Positions 63,633 through 64,000 of a DNA stretch of 64,000 bases are shown here, in pieces. The stretch comes from Anaeromassilibacillus sp001305115 (lineage in GTDB: Bacteria > Bacillota > Clostridia > Oscillospirales > Acutalibacteraceae), in NCBI GenBank assembly GCA_042854365.1, contig AP031437.1, positions 2,356,001 to 2,420,000 on the forward strand. Reading direction: 5' to 3'. The stretch's first letter is position 1; every line of letters begins with the position of its first letter. Both the position numbers and the translations under genes were made by a program. Under the pieces are notes generated by a model. The model did no database searches and was not told the origin of the DNA. It saw nothing but the letters and a program-made list of their open reading frames with translations.

Positions 63633-64000
63633 TTAAACACCGCTGCTTTCGTTCGAATGATTCGTATCACCAGAAGATTCCATTTCATTCACATAGTCCC
63701 TATAAGAAGTGGTACTCAAAACCTCTTTTGTGTCACCATCAATAAAATGAACTACAACATCAATTTTATCGGGCGCTACTCCTGCAAAAGACTGATAATA
63801 CGCGCCCGTCATATAGAAAGCCAATGCATAGAAGTTATCCCATTGTGTATATTCGTCAGCATTTACCTGTATATTTACTTCGGAATAATCGTCCGTATAG
63901 TCGATCGACATAAAGGAGGCTACTGCATTCTCACCCTCTGTCAAGTTCTTAATGGATTCGTCCATACTTTTCTTAAGTTCCTCGAGCATTTCTTTATGCT
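63633..64000 (-). CDS. Hypothetical protein, 5' end beyond the window
   Basis: At least 118 residues; the frame stays open to the right edge, so the true start may be outside. The visible part is acidic and soluble-looking (DYSEVNIQVNADEYTQWDNF, then VHFIDGDTKEVLSTTSYRDY), with a Ser/Asn-rich C-terminal tail (SSGDTNHSNESSGV). The style resembles the extracellular domains of small Firmicute lipoproteins, but no signal is in view. Function unknown. Confidence 0.6.
   Translation of the reverse strand, partial: HKEMLEELKKSMDESIKNLTEGENAVASFMSIDYTDDYSEVNIQVNADEYTQWDNFYALAFYMTGAYYQSFAGVAPDKIDVVVHFIDGDTKEVLSTTSYRDYVNEMESSGDTNHSNESSGV

Overview
The window looks like the chromosome of an anaerobic, spore-forming gut Clostridium-class bacterium, most likely Oscillospiraceae/Ruminococcaceae-like. 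This is inferred from an uninterrupted pro-SigK gene, strong AGGAGG-type ribosome binding sites, a LytS/YesN-type sugar-sensing cassette, and giant secreted glycosidases carrying FIVAR repeats. No rRNA, tRNA, CRISPR array, insertion sequence or integrase was seen.

Layout. (1) 0.1-6.3 kb is housekeeping: an HD phosphohydrolase, a zinc-ribbon protein and a DtxR-type metalloregulator on the minus strand, then an ABC-F ATPase, a Cof-type HAD phosphatase and sigK. (2) 6.5-22.7 kb is one co-directional stress operon behind a clear sigma-A promoter: TerA-like, AIM24, YceG, TelA and three TerD proteins; then a four-gene block coupled by 4-base ATGA overlaps or a short gap (CitE-like lyase, PRTase-TRSP, PRTase-PELOTA, HAD phosphatase); then a Ca2+ P-type ATPase and a TerF-like TerD-vWA protein. 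This matches the Ter-linked module predicted to make a nucleoside-like metabolite whose product is still unknown. (3) 22.8-58 kb is a host-glycan (mucin-type) degradation locus on the minus strand: a GH36/clan-D-like enzyme (2199 aa), a GH2 beta-galactosidase (2407 aa), a GH31 enzyme (1973 aa) and a second GH2 (2224 aa). Most appear to be separate transcription units with their own terminators. A four-gene sensory operon (anchored binding protein, LytS-type kinase, YesN-type regulator, XylF-type lipoprotein) lies among them, and small XRE-type regulators lie near 30 kb. (4) 58-64 kb holds a zinc-ribbon membrane protein, an HTH protein with a C-GCAxxG-C-C protein, a 125-bp tandem repeat array, a radical-SAM/DUF4130 putative DNA-repair pair, and decayed sequence up to a gene cut by the window end.

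Most notable: all four giant enzymes end in the same ~88-residue two-cysteine module at the extreme C-terminus, and none has LPXTG, SLH or dockerin signals. It is a candidate undescribed surface-attachment or sorting domain. Two of the genes share a 1492-bp, indel-free, nearly identical 3' block. The first GH2 gene is followed by a three-unit tandem array of its own 3' end. The GH2 catalytic barrels are interrupted by LamG domains at equivalent positions. All functions come from reading motifs by eye; no searches were run.
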